A stretch of DNA of 64,000 nucleotides from Rheinheimera oceanensis. Its GTDB lineage: Bacteria > Pseudomonadota > Gammaproteobacteria > Enterobacterales > Alteromonadaceae. Under the pieces are notes generated by a model that searched no databases, was not told where the DNA came from, and saw only the letters and a list, made by a program, of their open reading frames with translations. The DNA lies in contig NZ_JAGPNM010000006.1 in NCBI RefSeq assembly GCF_018831085.1, positions 186,001-250,000 of the forward strand, given 5' to 3'. The stretch's first letter is position 1. Each line of letters begins with the position of its first letter. Both the position numbers and the translations under genes were made by a program. This document shows positions 18,897 to 26,557 of this stretch, in pieces.

Positions 18897-19748
18897 ATGA
18901 AAATACCGAAACGTATTCAGCCGCTGGTCGATGAAGGCCTGGTGGATGAAGTAATACGCCCGCTGATGAGCGGCAAAGAAGCCTCTGTGTATATCGTCCG
19001 TTGTGGCGACGATATCCGCTGCGCCAAAGTGTATAAAGAAGCCGATAAACGCAGCTTTAAGCAAGCCGTGTTGTATCAGGAAGGCCGCAAAGTACGTAGT
19101 ACCCGCCGCGCCCGCGCGATGGAAAAAGGCTCAAAATTTGGCCGTCAGCAGCAGGAAGAAAGCTGGCAGAATGCCGAAGTAGATGCACTGTTTAAACTGG
19201 CCAAAGCCGGTGTACGCGTACCGCAGCCCTATGGCTGTTACGATGGCGTATTGCTAATGGAACTGGTGTGCGACGACGAAGGCATGGTAGCACCACGGTT
19301 GGCCGATGTAGCAATGGATGCCGACTTAGCCATAGCCGATCACGCCACCATGTTGCACTATATTGTTATTATGCTGTGCGAAGGCCTGGTACACGGTGAT
19401 TTATCTGAATTTAACGTGTTAGTCGACGACCACGGCCCGGTAGTGATTGACCTGCCACAGGCCGTTGATGCCGCAGCCAATAACAACGCCAAATGGATGT
19501 TTTGCCGCGATGTAAACAATATGCGCGACTATTATGGCCAGTATGCACCGGCACTACTTGGCACCCAATATGCTGAAGAAATCTGGGCGCTGTATGAAGC
19601 CGGTGAACTGCACCCTGAAGTAGAGCTAAGCGGCGAGTTTATTGCCGACACCAGCGAAACCGATGTCGATGCCGTACTAGAGCAAATAAAAGCCGCTTTT
19701 GCCGAAGCTGAAGAGCGCAAAGCCCGCGCACTTGAGCAGGATGACTAA
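18897..19748 (+). CDS. RIO-type serine/threonine kinase (PA4780 family)
   Basis: 283 residues. The ATP-binding part is 'LMSGKEASVYIVRCG' with Lys in 'CAKVYKEADKRSFKQ'. The catalytic loop is 'VHGDLSEFNVLV' and the metal loop 'VVIDLPQAVD', the characteristic RIO versions of HRD and DFG. The C-terminal tail is acidic and helical. The cellular target is unknown in bacteria. Single gene. Confidence 0.9.
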   Translation: MKIPKRIQPLVDEGLVDEVIRPLMSGKEASVYIVRCGDDIRCAKVYKEADKRSFKQAVLYQEGRKVRSTRRARAMEKGSKFGRQQQEESWQNAEVDALFKLAKAGVRVPQPYGCYDGVLLMELVCDDEGMVAPRLADVAMDADLAIADHATMLHYIVIMLCEGLVHGDLSEFNVLVDDHGPVVIDLPQAVDAAANNNAKWMFCRDVNNMRDYYGQYAPALLGTQYAEEIWALYEAGELHPEVELSGEFIADTSETDVDAVLEQIKAAFAEAEERKARALEQDD

Positions 19749-19770
19749 GTTTTCACTGTTACACAACAGG

Positions 19771-20199
19771 TTAAAAGCAGCGTAACGAGCCCGGCAATAA
19801 AGTTTTGCTGTCTGCCGTTAAGTAAAATGCTGTCATAGAGCTGGAAATAAATTCGCCTTGCGCATCTTGCTCCTGCAGCTCTATTTTGCAATCCCATACC
19901 GGTTGTAACTGGCCATTTTCCTGCTCAAACTTTGAGGCTGTGCAGGATGACTTCACACTAACATTATTATCGCTGGCATAACTCACCGATAAATTAGTGG
20001 CAAAATGCTGGCCCAGTGTCAGGCTTTGCGCCGGGTTAGCGGCAGAGGTTTGCTGGCAATTTGGTTCGCTGCTCAGTGGTAATGCCATGTTCTGCATAAA
20101 CACCTGAAACACCTGCTCTGCCAGGGGCGGCGTTACAGCTGCCGATCCGGCACAGGCGCAAGCGCTAAACAGCAGCGCGGGCAAAGCGGGATTTTTCAT
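19771..20199 (-). CDS. Secreted small protein, candidate immunity protein
   Basis: 142 residues with a signal peptide (MKNPALPALLFSACACAGSAA) and several Cys (e.g. NCQQTS, SSCTAS, VWDCKI, LRCF) that could form periplasmic disulfides. Its start overlaps the stop of the amidase-like gene at 20196 by ATGA, so the two are co-translated. Periplasmic proteins paired with signal-less peptidoglycan amidases are typically immunity proteins of type VI secretion effectors. The role is inferred from this layout; the sequence itself matches no family that I recognise. Confidence 0.65.
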   Translation of the reverse strand: MKNPALPALLFSACACAGSAAVTPPLAEQVFQVFMQNMALPLSSEPNCQQTSAANPAQSLTLGQHFATNLSVSYASDNNVSVKSSCTASKFEQENGQLQPVWDCKIELQEQDAQGEFISSSMTAFYLTADSKTLLPGSLRCF

Positions 20200-20702
20200 A
20201 TCAATTTACCGTAATAAAATTCAACCGTAGTACCTGCAGTTTTGTAGGCGTTAGTAAACTTAACTTTAAATGCTTCCAGCGTGTCGGCCACAACCTTGTT
20301 GCCGGTGTTGCTGTAATTCCACACCTTACCGTGCGACAAAATACCAATATGCTTGCGCGGATGATTGCCCATTACCAGCGAGCCACCCACCTTGCTGACA
20401 TTAGACGCCAGCGTAACGAAAATCAGGCATTCCGTCATCGCGGCGCTTTTATCTTCCAGTAAGCCGGTTTGCTGTGAGCGCTTAAAAATATCATCTACCC
20501 GGATAGTGGCACCGGCATCGGCTTTTTGTTTATCGTCCCAGGTAAAGTTTTTACAGGTTGGCCCGGCAAATTCGTAGCCCATAACATGAGAAACAAAATG
20601 CGCGCAGTGGTTTTGGCCATTATTCTGGCCAAGGCTAAACGGACAAAGGTAGCTGATATGCTGATTAAGATTATTATCAATATCGGTTGGAACTTGAGAC
20701 AT
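20196..20702 (-). CDS. NlpC/P60-like amidase, candidate type VI secretion effector
   Basis: 168 residues without signal peptide. 'NGQNHCAHFVSHVMGYEF' resembles the NlpC/P60 nucleophile motif (D-C-S-G-F-V) with Cys33. The second motif, 'RKHIGILSHGKVWNYSN', matches the H-V-G-I-Y-x-G strand with His118 and a following Asn/Ser. The protein is small, without a binding domain, and is followed by a secreted partner, the usual layout of Tae-type amidase effectors and their immunity proteins. No T6SS structural gene is in this window. The upstream 100 bases are very AT-rich. Confidence 0.7.
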   Translation of the reverse strand: MSQVPTDIDNNLNQHISYLCPFSLGQNNGQNHCAHFVSHVMGYEFAGPTCKNFTWDDKQKADAGATIRVDDIFKRSQQTGLLEDKSAAMTECLIFVTLASNVSKVGGSLVMGNHPRKHIGILSHGKVWNYSNTGNKVVADTLEAFKVKFTNAYKTAGTTVEFYYGKLI

Positions 20703-20972
20703 GCCTCAGATCTCCTGCAAATGAGCGCCGCTACTGCTAAAACCGACACTAGAGCCAATTTAAAGTTAAACAAAAAGTTAAATTTAATTGTACAAAATAT
20801 AGCATAAAGAAGCATTTTTCAAGCGCAAACACCGTTCCTAATATCTTAACAGAAGCTTAGTAGTGAATATTCTGAGCTACTTTTTGGCTAGCGACAGGGA
20901 ATGGCTGGACGGTACTGGTTTACAATAACTTAAATGGCCCGGAGATAACGCCGGGCCAGCTGCTGTTTGCCA
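20703..20972. other. AT-rich spacer upstream of the amidase-like pair
   Basis: 270 bases with no gene that I can support. The part next to the amidase (20750-20820, runs of A/T) is a likely minus-strand promoter region. The far end holds the terminator of the copper-binding gene. Confidence 0.4.
20935..20958 (-). terminator. Rho-independent terminator after the copper-binding gene
   Basis: On the minus strand TGGCCCGG / CCGGGCCA, 8 perfect pairs with an 8-base loop, followed by TTTAAGTT. It sits 15 bases beyond the stop of the four-helix copper protein gene. Confidence 0.75.
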
Positions 20973-21302
20973 TTATGCAAGCATCGCTTGACAAGCCTGA
21001 GCACAGCTACGACAGGCATCGGCACATTCCATACAGTGATCATGGTCGTGTTTACTGCACTCAGCGGCACAGGCTTCGCAAAGTAATGCACATAAACGGC
21101 AAATATCGCTGACATGTTCACTGCTACGTGCCATAGCTGCAGCAGCAAAACGGCACAATGCAGCACAATCAATATCTAACCGGATGCAGCGCTCCATCTG
21201 CGCAACATGTTCTTCCTGTAAGCAGGCAGTTGAACAATGATCGCAAGCATCGGCACAACTGTTACAGGCATCAATACAAGCGAGGTATTTTTCATGGGAC
21301 AT
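20973..21302 (-). CDS. Four-helix bundle copper-binding (Csp-like) protein
   Basis: 109 residues packed with Cys at helical spacing (CIDACNSCADACDHCSTAC, CRLCALLCEACAAEC, CMECADACRSCAQAC) plus the His-rich 'SKHDHDH'. This is the Csp / DUF326 family, four-helix bundles that bind many Cu(I) ions inside the helix core. No signal peptide, so it is a cytosolic Csp3-like store. The gene upstream on the same strand is the CBS protein. Confidence 0.9.
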   Translation of the reverse strand: MSHEKYLACIDACNSCADACDHCSTACLQEEHVAQMERCIRLDIDCAALCRFAAAAMARSSEHVSDICRLCALLCEACAAECSKHDHDHCMECADACRSCAQACQAMLA

Positions 21303-21331
21303 AACATCACTCCTTTATCAGAGGCTGGTAT

Positions 21332-21757
21332 TTAGTGAGCAGAATATTTCATCGAAATATCACGCAATACCTTGCCTGCCGTTTCAGGCCGTAAATGCTT
21401 AGCAAGATCACCAAGACTCACCACTCCCACCAGTCTTTTTTGTGCATTAACAACCGGCAAGCGCCGGATTTGCTTTTCACCCATATTGCGGGCCACTTCT
21501 TCCACGCCCTGTTCTTCACTGCAATAGAGCATATCATCTGTCAGAATGTCCGCCACAGTGGTGTTTTCCAGATCTTTGCCGGTAGCTACCGCTCTTAACA
21601 CAATATCGCGATCAGTCAGAGTACCTATTAATTCGTCATCAGCACCCGCTAACAAAAAACCAATGCCTTCACGCGCCATGTAAGCTGCGGCATCTTTAAC
21701 GCTGGTAGTAGGTTTAACCAACACCGGGTTATTACTCATAATATCTTTGATGTTCAT
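21332..21757 (-). CDS. Protein with two CBS domains
   Basis: 141 residues from ATG 21757, which has AAAGGAGAT before it. The frame also runs 22 codons upstream without a ribosome site. Two CBS units are visible: 'IMSNNPVLVKPTTSVKDAAA' through 'GTLTDRDIV', and 'ILTDDMLYCSEEQGVEEVA' through 'LVGVVSLGDLAKHL'. Such proteins sense adenosyl ligands and regulate partners. It lies 29 bases upstream of the copper-protein gene on the same strand. Confidence 0.87.
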   Translation of the reverse strand: MNIKDIMSNNPVLVKPTTSVKDAAAYMAREGIGFLLAGADDELIGTLTDRDIVLRAVATGKDLENTTVADILTDDMLYCSEEQGVEEVARNMGEKQIRRLPVVNAQKRLVGVVSLGDLAKHLRPETAGKVLRDISMKYSAH

Positions 21758-22215
21758 GATTATCTCCTTTAGTTGTAACACTACGGATATAACAGGCCAG
21801 AAAAGCCTGCAGCGAGGAAACAACTAAGCGAACATCATGCCAAAGGCTGATAAGGGTTGGTAAAGGCTGTTAACTGTGGAGAATAACGCGGTTTTTTTGT
21901 AGCACCGGATAAAAATAGCCACTGGTACAGCAGATATCCTGGCATCGGTAAGTAAATTTTTACTGTACAGGGTAAAAATTACCCGCTATTCACCGTTCTG
22001 CCAATGGCTACGCCAACCTGTGGTAGCAACCACCGGCCAAAACCCGGCATGTGTAAAATCACCGCAGTCAGTAATTAGTCATTTTCGCTACAATGTGGCG
22101 AAAATGACTGTTATCGGCCGGTCATCTATAAAATAAATTGATATATTTCAATAAATTAAAACTGGCAAAGCTTTTGCAAAACCTATGGCAACCTAACTAT
22201 AAAAAGGATATCACC
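21758..22215. other. 458-base intergenic region with two palindromes
   Basis: No gene seen. It contains GGGTAA-AAA-TTACCC (21970-21984) and the 11-bp perfect inverted repeat GTCATTTTCGC / GCGAAAATGAC (22078-22108), whose loop begins with TACAAT, a plausible -10 for the gene at 22216. The second palindrome would be a good operator. The divergent promoter of the CBS gene must also be here. Confidence 0.5.
22078..22108 (+). promoter_or_regulatory. Perfect 11-bp inverted repeat around a TACAAT -10-like box
   Basis: GTCATTTTCGC and GCGAAAATGAC flank TACAATGTG. The repeat lies about 110 bases before the ATG of the TVNG-repeat gene. It could be an operator over the promoter or an RNA hairpin. No T-run follows, so it is not a terminator. 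Confidence 0.5.
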
Positions 22216-22878
22216 ATGAAATTATCTCAAATTGTTGCCACTGTAAGTTTAGTTATTGCGTCCGGTTGTCTGGTTAATGCTTATGCTGCAGAGCATGGCA
22301 GTATTGATAAAGTACTGGGCTCCGCTTCAGTGAGCAGCAACCAACACTATGACGACATTTCGCTGGTAAATGGCAGTGTAAAAATGGCCAGTAACAGCAG
22401 TGCCAAAAGCGTTTCTACCGTTAATGGCAGCATAGAGCTGCGCGACAACGTAAAGTTGCACAGCGCCAGCACCGTAAACGGCAGTATTGAAAGCGGCAGC
22501 GGCTTGCAGGTAGCAGATGAACTAAGCACCGTTAACGGTAAAATTTTAGCCGGTAGCAATGCGGTTATTGGTGGCAATGTCACCACAGTGAATGGCGATA
22601 TTGTGCTGGACAATAGCCAGGCAGGCCGTGATGTAACTACGGTAAATGGCGACATTAAATTAACCGGCAAAACCGTGGTAAAAGGTGATGTGGTGTACAA
22701 ACCGCGTGGCAAGAAAAATGCCTTTTTTGGCTGGGCAAATAACAATAAGCCCACTTTATATATCGGCGCTGATGCAATAGTGGAAGGAAAAATCATTCTG
22801 CAACAGGACGTTGAGTTACAAATAGAAAACCCGGCGCTGCAAAGCAAAGTTGAACGCCGCTTTAACGATGGCCGCTAA
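22216..22878 (+). CDS. Secreted protein with repeated T-V-N-G beta-solenoid-like units
   Basis: 220 residues from ATG 22216 (AAAAAGGAT before it; a longer frame from 22138 has none). Signal peptide cleaved near residue 25 (NAYAAEHG). The mature part has six repeats of 16-19 residues each centred on V-N-G: ISLVNGSV, VSTVNGSI, ASTVNGSI, LSTVNGKI, VTTVNGDI, VTTVNGDI, as in stacked beta-strand turns. Similar repeats occur in DUF4097-like and bactofilin-like proteins but I would not assign either. A LytTR regulator gene converges on it and may control it (inference). Confidence 0.7.
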   Translation: MKLSQIVATVSLVIASGCLVNAYAAEHGSIDKVLGSASVSSNQHYDDISLVNGSVKMASNSSAKSVSTVNGSIELRDNVKLHSASTVNGSIESGSGLQVADELSTVNGKILAGSNAVIGGNVTTVNGDIVLDNSQAGRDVTTVNGDIKLTGKTVVKGDVVYKPRGKKNAFFGWANNNKPTLYIGADAIVEGKIILQQDVELQIENPALQSKVERRFNDGR

Positions 22879-22892
22879 GTAAATACGCCCAA

Positions 22893-22922
22893 GCAGCCCG
22901 ATGGTACTGTCAGCCGGGCTGC
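22893..22922. terminator. Hairpin between convergent genes
   Basis: GCAGCCCG / CGGGCTGC, 8 perfect pairs with a 14-base loop, between the TVNG gene and the LytTR gene (overlapping the last codons of the latter). There is no long T-run on either side, so termination is possible but weak. Confidence 0.4.
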
Positions 22923-23791
22923 AATGCTGCTCTGAACGCTTCTTTATAACGGCGCGACAACGCCAGTTGCCGGCCGCTTTTCAGCAAAATATCACCATCA
23001 CCGCTGCTGTCGTAGCTAATGCTGTCTATCGCATTATGGTTTATTGCCAAACTGCGGTGAATACGGCTAAAACCTTTACTGCTTAGCTGCTCCAAGGTAT
23101 TACTTAAGGTAGCACGCAGCGGATAAATACGGCCTTTGCTGTGCAGGTTAACGTAATTGCCGCTGGCTTCCAGCCATTCAATGTCATCTACCCGGATTAA
23201 AAACTCTTTATCCAGCTTCTTTACCAGAAAATGCTCCGGTGCTTTGAGAGGTTGTGCGGCGCCACTGTCTTCAGCATTGTCTAACTGATGCGCTTCACCT
23301 TTCATCCGGCTGTAAACGAACTGCGCCAGCTGGTACCCCAGCAGAAAAAACAGATAACCCCAGGCATCTTTACGGTACTCATAGAAAAACTCGCGCAGCA
23401 GTGGGCCAAAGCTGTAATTCCAGCCGTGCCAGTAATAAACCAGTTCGCGCAGGCCCACCATAATGGCCACATGGCAGACAGAAAATACCAGGCTGCCAAG
23501 TAAATGCAGCAGTATCTGCCGGCGTATGCCGGTTAGTTGCAACGGATGGCGGCTAAACCACCAGAAAAACAGCGGGCACAGCAACAAAGTACTTACCGCA
23601 CTGCTGTATTCCCACACTATGGGCTCCCACAACTGCAGGGTATTATTGCTGTTTCGGCTGTGCTCCATCCAGACAGAGCTGGCGTTAATAGCGGCATTAA
23701 TAAAAAAATACACTATCAGCAGCAGATAGCTGAATAACTGCGGATGCTGATCAAACCGTTCAAACGCACTTTTTGTTTTACCGTTCGTCAC
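22910..23791 (-). CDS. Membrane-bound LytTR-domain regulator
   Basis: 293 residues. About four membrane helices (residues ~17-165) precede a C-terminal LytTR DNA-binding domain: 'KKLDKEFLIRVDDIEWLEAS', 'NYVNLHSKGRIYPLRATL', 'FSRIHRSLAINHNAI' and 'LALSRRYKEAFRAAL'. There is no receiver domain, so it is a one-component membrane regulator. Such proteins usually control adjacent genes. The candidates are the convergent TVNG gene and its own operon. Confidence 0.87.
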   Translation of the reverse strand: MTNGKTKSAFERFDQHPQLFSYLLLIVYFFINAAINASSVWMEHSRNSNNTLQLWEPIVWEYSSAVSTLLLCPLFFWWFSRHPLQLTGIRRQILLHLLGSLVFSVCHVAIMVGLRELVYYWHGWNYSFGPLLREFFYEYRKDAWGYLFFLLGYQLAQFVYSRMKGEAHQLDNAEDSGAAQPLKAPEHFLVKKLDKEFLIRVDDIEWLEASGNYVNLHSKGRIYPLRATLSNTLEQLSSKGFSRIHRSLAINHNAIDSISYDSSGDGDILLKSGRQLALSRRYKEAFRAALQPG

Positions 23792-23896
23792 ACTGTGCCA
23801 CCTGTTATCCCCAAACGCCGCCTGTCAGTCATTCTGCGGTTTCTCATGCTAGTGCAGCAACGCACTATAGTGCAACAGTAATAACGGAGCACAACA

Positions 23897-25114
23897 ATGA
23901 TCACCACACCTTATCAGCGCCACTATGACCTGGACTGGCTGCGCACCCTGGCCTTTGGCCTGCTGATTTTGTATCACATTGGCATGTACTATGTCGCCGA
24001 CTGGGGCTGGCATATTAAAAGTGATGTAACCAGCGAAGCGTTGCAAAACCTGATGATCCTGACCAACCAATGGCGGATGTCGCTGTTGTTTTTTATCAGT
24101 GCCATGGCGCTGGCCTTAGCACAACAACGCAGCAGCCGGTTAAGCCTGTTTGGCCTGCGCAGTAACCGCTTACTTATTCCACTGCTGTGCGCCATGTTTA
24201 TTGTGGTGGTGCCGCAGGTCTATTTTGAAGCGCTATCGCAGCAGCTGATTGAACCGGGTTATCTCAGCTTTTGGTGGCAGTATATTAATCCCAGCACAGA
24301 GCTGTTAAGGGATCACCACAGCCCTATTGGCCTGCTAACCTGGAACCATCTGTGGTTTTTGCCGTATTTATGGTGCTACAGCGTACTGGTGTTGCTATTT
24401 TCCGGCCCGTTAAACCGGCTTGCCACAGCAAACTGGCTGCAGGCGCTACCCGGACGCTATGCATTTTTACTGATCGTGGCCAGTATGATGCTGATTTGGC
24501 TGACATTACGCGCGCATTTCCCCTCTACCCATGCGCTGCTGGACGATTGGTATAACCACGGTAAATATATGCTGGTATTTATTGCGGGTTATTTGTTTGC
24601 ACAGCAAGGGAACTGGTGGCAGCAGGTTATCCGTTGCCGGCGTTACTTCCTGCTGGCCGCTTTGCTGTGCTACAGCCTGATTATTGCTGATCGTAACGGT
24701 GCATTTGGCAGCATACCGGACAATGAAGTTACTTTTATGCTGCGGCTGGTTTTCTCTGCTGTACTTTCGCTTAATCACTGGTGCTGGATCCTGGCCTTGG
24801 TGGGCTACGCTGGCCGCTACCTGAACCGGCCAACCAATACGCTGGATAAAAACGGCAACCTGCTGCACTACAGCAATAACGCTATTTTGCCCTGGTATAT
24901 GCTGCACCAAACCCTGATTATCGTATTTGCAGTATGGCTAAAACCACTGGCCCTGCCAACAGGTATTGAGGCCATAGCGTTGATTGTATTAACCTGTTTC
25001 GGCTGCGGGGCCGGTTACGACCTAATCAAACGCTTCTGGCTAAGCCGCTGGCTGTTTGGTTTAAAGGTGAAACTACCGGCCAGTAGCAGCCACAAAAATA
25101 CTGTAATGCAATAA
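23897..25114 (+). CDS. Acyltransferase family membrane protein (acyltransferase 3 / OpgC-like)
   Basis: 405 residues with about ten membrane helices. The start 'YDLDWLRTLAFGLLILYHIG' holds the conserved Arg and His of the acyltransferase-3 family, and 'NHLWFLPYLWCYSVL' is typical of the branch related to glucan succinyltransferase OpgC. The acceptor is unknown. Followed after 54 bases by a histidine phosphatase gene. Confidence 0.87.
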   Translation: MITTPYQRHYDLDWLRTLAFGLLILYHIGMYYVADWGWHIKSDVTSEALQNLMILTNQWRMSLLFFISAMALALAQQRSSRLSLFGLRSNRLLIPLLCAMFIVVVPQVYFEALSQQLIEPGYLSFWWQYINPSTELLRDHHSPIGLLTWNHLWFLPYLWCYSVLVLLFSGPLNRLATANWLQALPGRYAFLLIVASMMLIWLTLRAHFPSTHALLDDWYNHGKYMLVFIAGYLFAQQGNWWQQVIRCRRYFLLAALLCYSLIIADRNGAFGSIPDNEVTFMLRLVFSAVLSLNHWCWILALVGYAGRYLNRPTNTLDKNGNLLHYSNNAILPWYMLHQTLIIVFAVWLKPLALPTGIEAIALIVLTCFGCGAGYDLIKRFWLSRWLFGLKVKLPASSSHKNTVMQ

Positions 25115-25168
25115 ACCTGCAGGGGTGAAGCTACGTATAACTAACAAATGTCGCGGATAAACTAAACA

Positions 25169-25720
25169 ATGAAAGCCTTTATCTTGCTGATAGCTTTGTT
25201 ATTACCTGCCACAGGCTTAGCTGATGATATTGCCTGGGCAGCCTGGCGCGAGGGTAAAGCACTGTTGCTAATGCGCCATGCCTTAGCGCCGGGCACCGGT
25301 GATCCTGCCGGTTTTGTACTAAACGATTGCAGTACCCAGCGTAACCTGAACAGCGAAGGACAGCAGCAGGCACTGCGCTGGGGTAAATTATTGCGCCAGC
25401 AATACAGCGGCGATATACAGCTTTATAGCAGCCAGTGGTGCCGCTGTTTAGATACTGCCCGGCTGATGGCGCTATCTACCCCACAACCGCTGCCGCTGCT
25501 TAATTCTTTCTTTGCCGGCCGTGGTGATGGTGATAAACAAACTCAGGCGTTAATACAGTACTTTTCCCAAGCTCAGTTACGCCAGCCCACAGTACTGGTA
25601 ACCCATCAGGTAAATTTCACCGCCCTAACCGGCATTTTTCCACGCTCGGGTGAAGCGGTTATTGTCGCTTTGCCGCTAAGCCAACCGGCAGCAGTATTGG
25701 CCCAGCTAAACATACCTTGA
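25169..25720 (+). CDS. Periplasmic histidine phosphatase family protein
   Basis: 183 residues with signal peptide (LLIALLLPATGLADD). The catalytic motif is 'LLMRHALAPGTGDP' (RH[G/A]) and the second His is in 'PTVLVTHQVNFTALTG'. 'YSSQWCRCLDTARLM' carries the second Arg. It should be a phosphatase of unknown substrate. Confidence 0.85.
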   Translation: MKAFILLIALLLPATGLADDIAWAAWREGKALLLMRHALAPGTGDPAGFVLNDCSTQRNLNSEGQQQALRWGKLLRQQYSGDIQLYSSQWCRCLDTARLMALSTPQPLPLLNSFFAGRGDGDKQTQALIQYFSQAQLRQPTVLVTHQVNFTALTGIFPRSGEAVIVALPLSQPAAVLAQLNIP

Positions 25721-25794
25721 TACAAATAAAAACGCCCTGCTGTAAAACAACAGGCTATCTTATAGCCACTTCTATTGATGTGCAGGTGCGCATA

Positions 25795-26466
25795 ATGCAA
25801 GCAACAGCCTTAAACAATACAACGGTTCTACGCAGCGGTGGCCTGGCCGCTATTGGCATGGCGCTGTGTTATATCAGTGTAGCGGTGATTTTTTTTGGTC
25901 TGTTATCAGTACCATCAGACATCGACACACTTGGCCGGATCCTATACCTGCAGCAGGAATATAGATTGGTCGCCGCCGGTTATGGCATAGGCTATCTGCT
26001 GTTTGGTGTTCTGCTGGCGATACTCCTGCAGGCGTTGCAGCAAGCCTTGCCAGATAGGCATTCTGCCGTGGCCGGTTTAGCAGAGCGTTTTGGCAATATC
26101 TGGGTAATACTGATGATGGCATCAGGTATGGCTGCGTTAATCGGGCTGGATATGACATTGCGCTTAATAGATAGCGAACCTGAGCAGGCTTTGGCGCTGT
26201 ACCACAGCCGCAACCTGATCACAGAAGCACTGGGCGGCGGCATCGAGCTGGTAGGCGGCCTTTGGGTGTTACTGCTAAGCATCGCTGGGCTGCAACAGCA
26301 ATGCTTTGCCAGGCCGTTGCATCTGCTGGGGCTGCTAGTCGGCAGCTTAGGCATCCTGACTGTGTTGCATACAGTGCCCTACCTGAAAGATGCTTTTGGT
26401 ATCAGCCAGCTTATTTGGTTTAGCTGGCTGGGTGTAACACTACTGCGCAAGCACGCCCCCGTGTAA
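25795..26466 (+). CDS. Six-helix membrane protein of the DUF4386 type
   Basis: 223 residues if translated from ATG 25795. The frame also runs 26 codons further up, overlapping the phosphatase stop, but that part is charged and does not look like the domain. Hydrophobic helices at about 18-40, 62-85, 105-125, 150-165, 172-190 and 200-215. 'LTEALGGGIELVGGLWVLLL' is typical of DUF4386-like small membrane proteins. The function is not known. Confidence 0.6.
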   Translation: MQATALNNTTVLRSGGLAAIGMALCYISVAVIFFGLLSVPSDIDTLGRILYLQQEYRLVAAGYGIGYLLFGVLLAILLQALQQALPDRHSAVAGLAERFGNIWVILMMASGMAALIGLDMTLRLIDSEPEQALALYHSRNLITEALGGGIELVGGLWVLLLSIAGLQQQCFARPLHLLGLLVGSLGILTVLHTVPYLKDAFGISQLIWFSWLGVTLLRKHAPV

Positions 26467-26557
26467 GCGGTACGACCTGACTCCGTGGTACCAGGCAAGG
26501 CGGGCCTGATACGCGAAAAACACCGGTAGCCGTATTAACGTAAATTAAGCCCGGGGC

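Noticed and set aside
22138..22215. N-terminal extension of the TVNG-repeat gene
   Set aside because: The extra 26 codons have no ribosome site and precede a good Shine-Dalgarno and a signal peptide starting at 22216.
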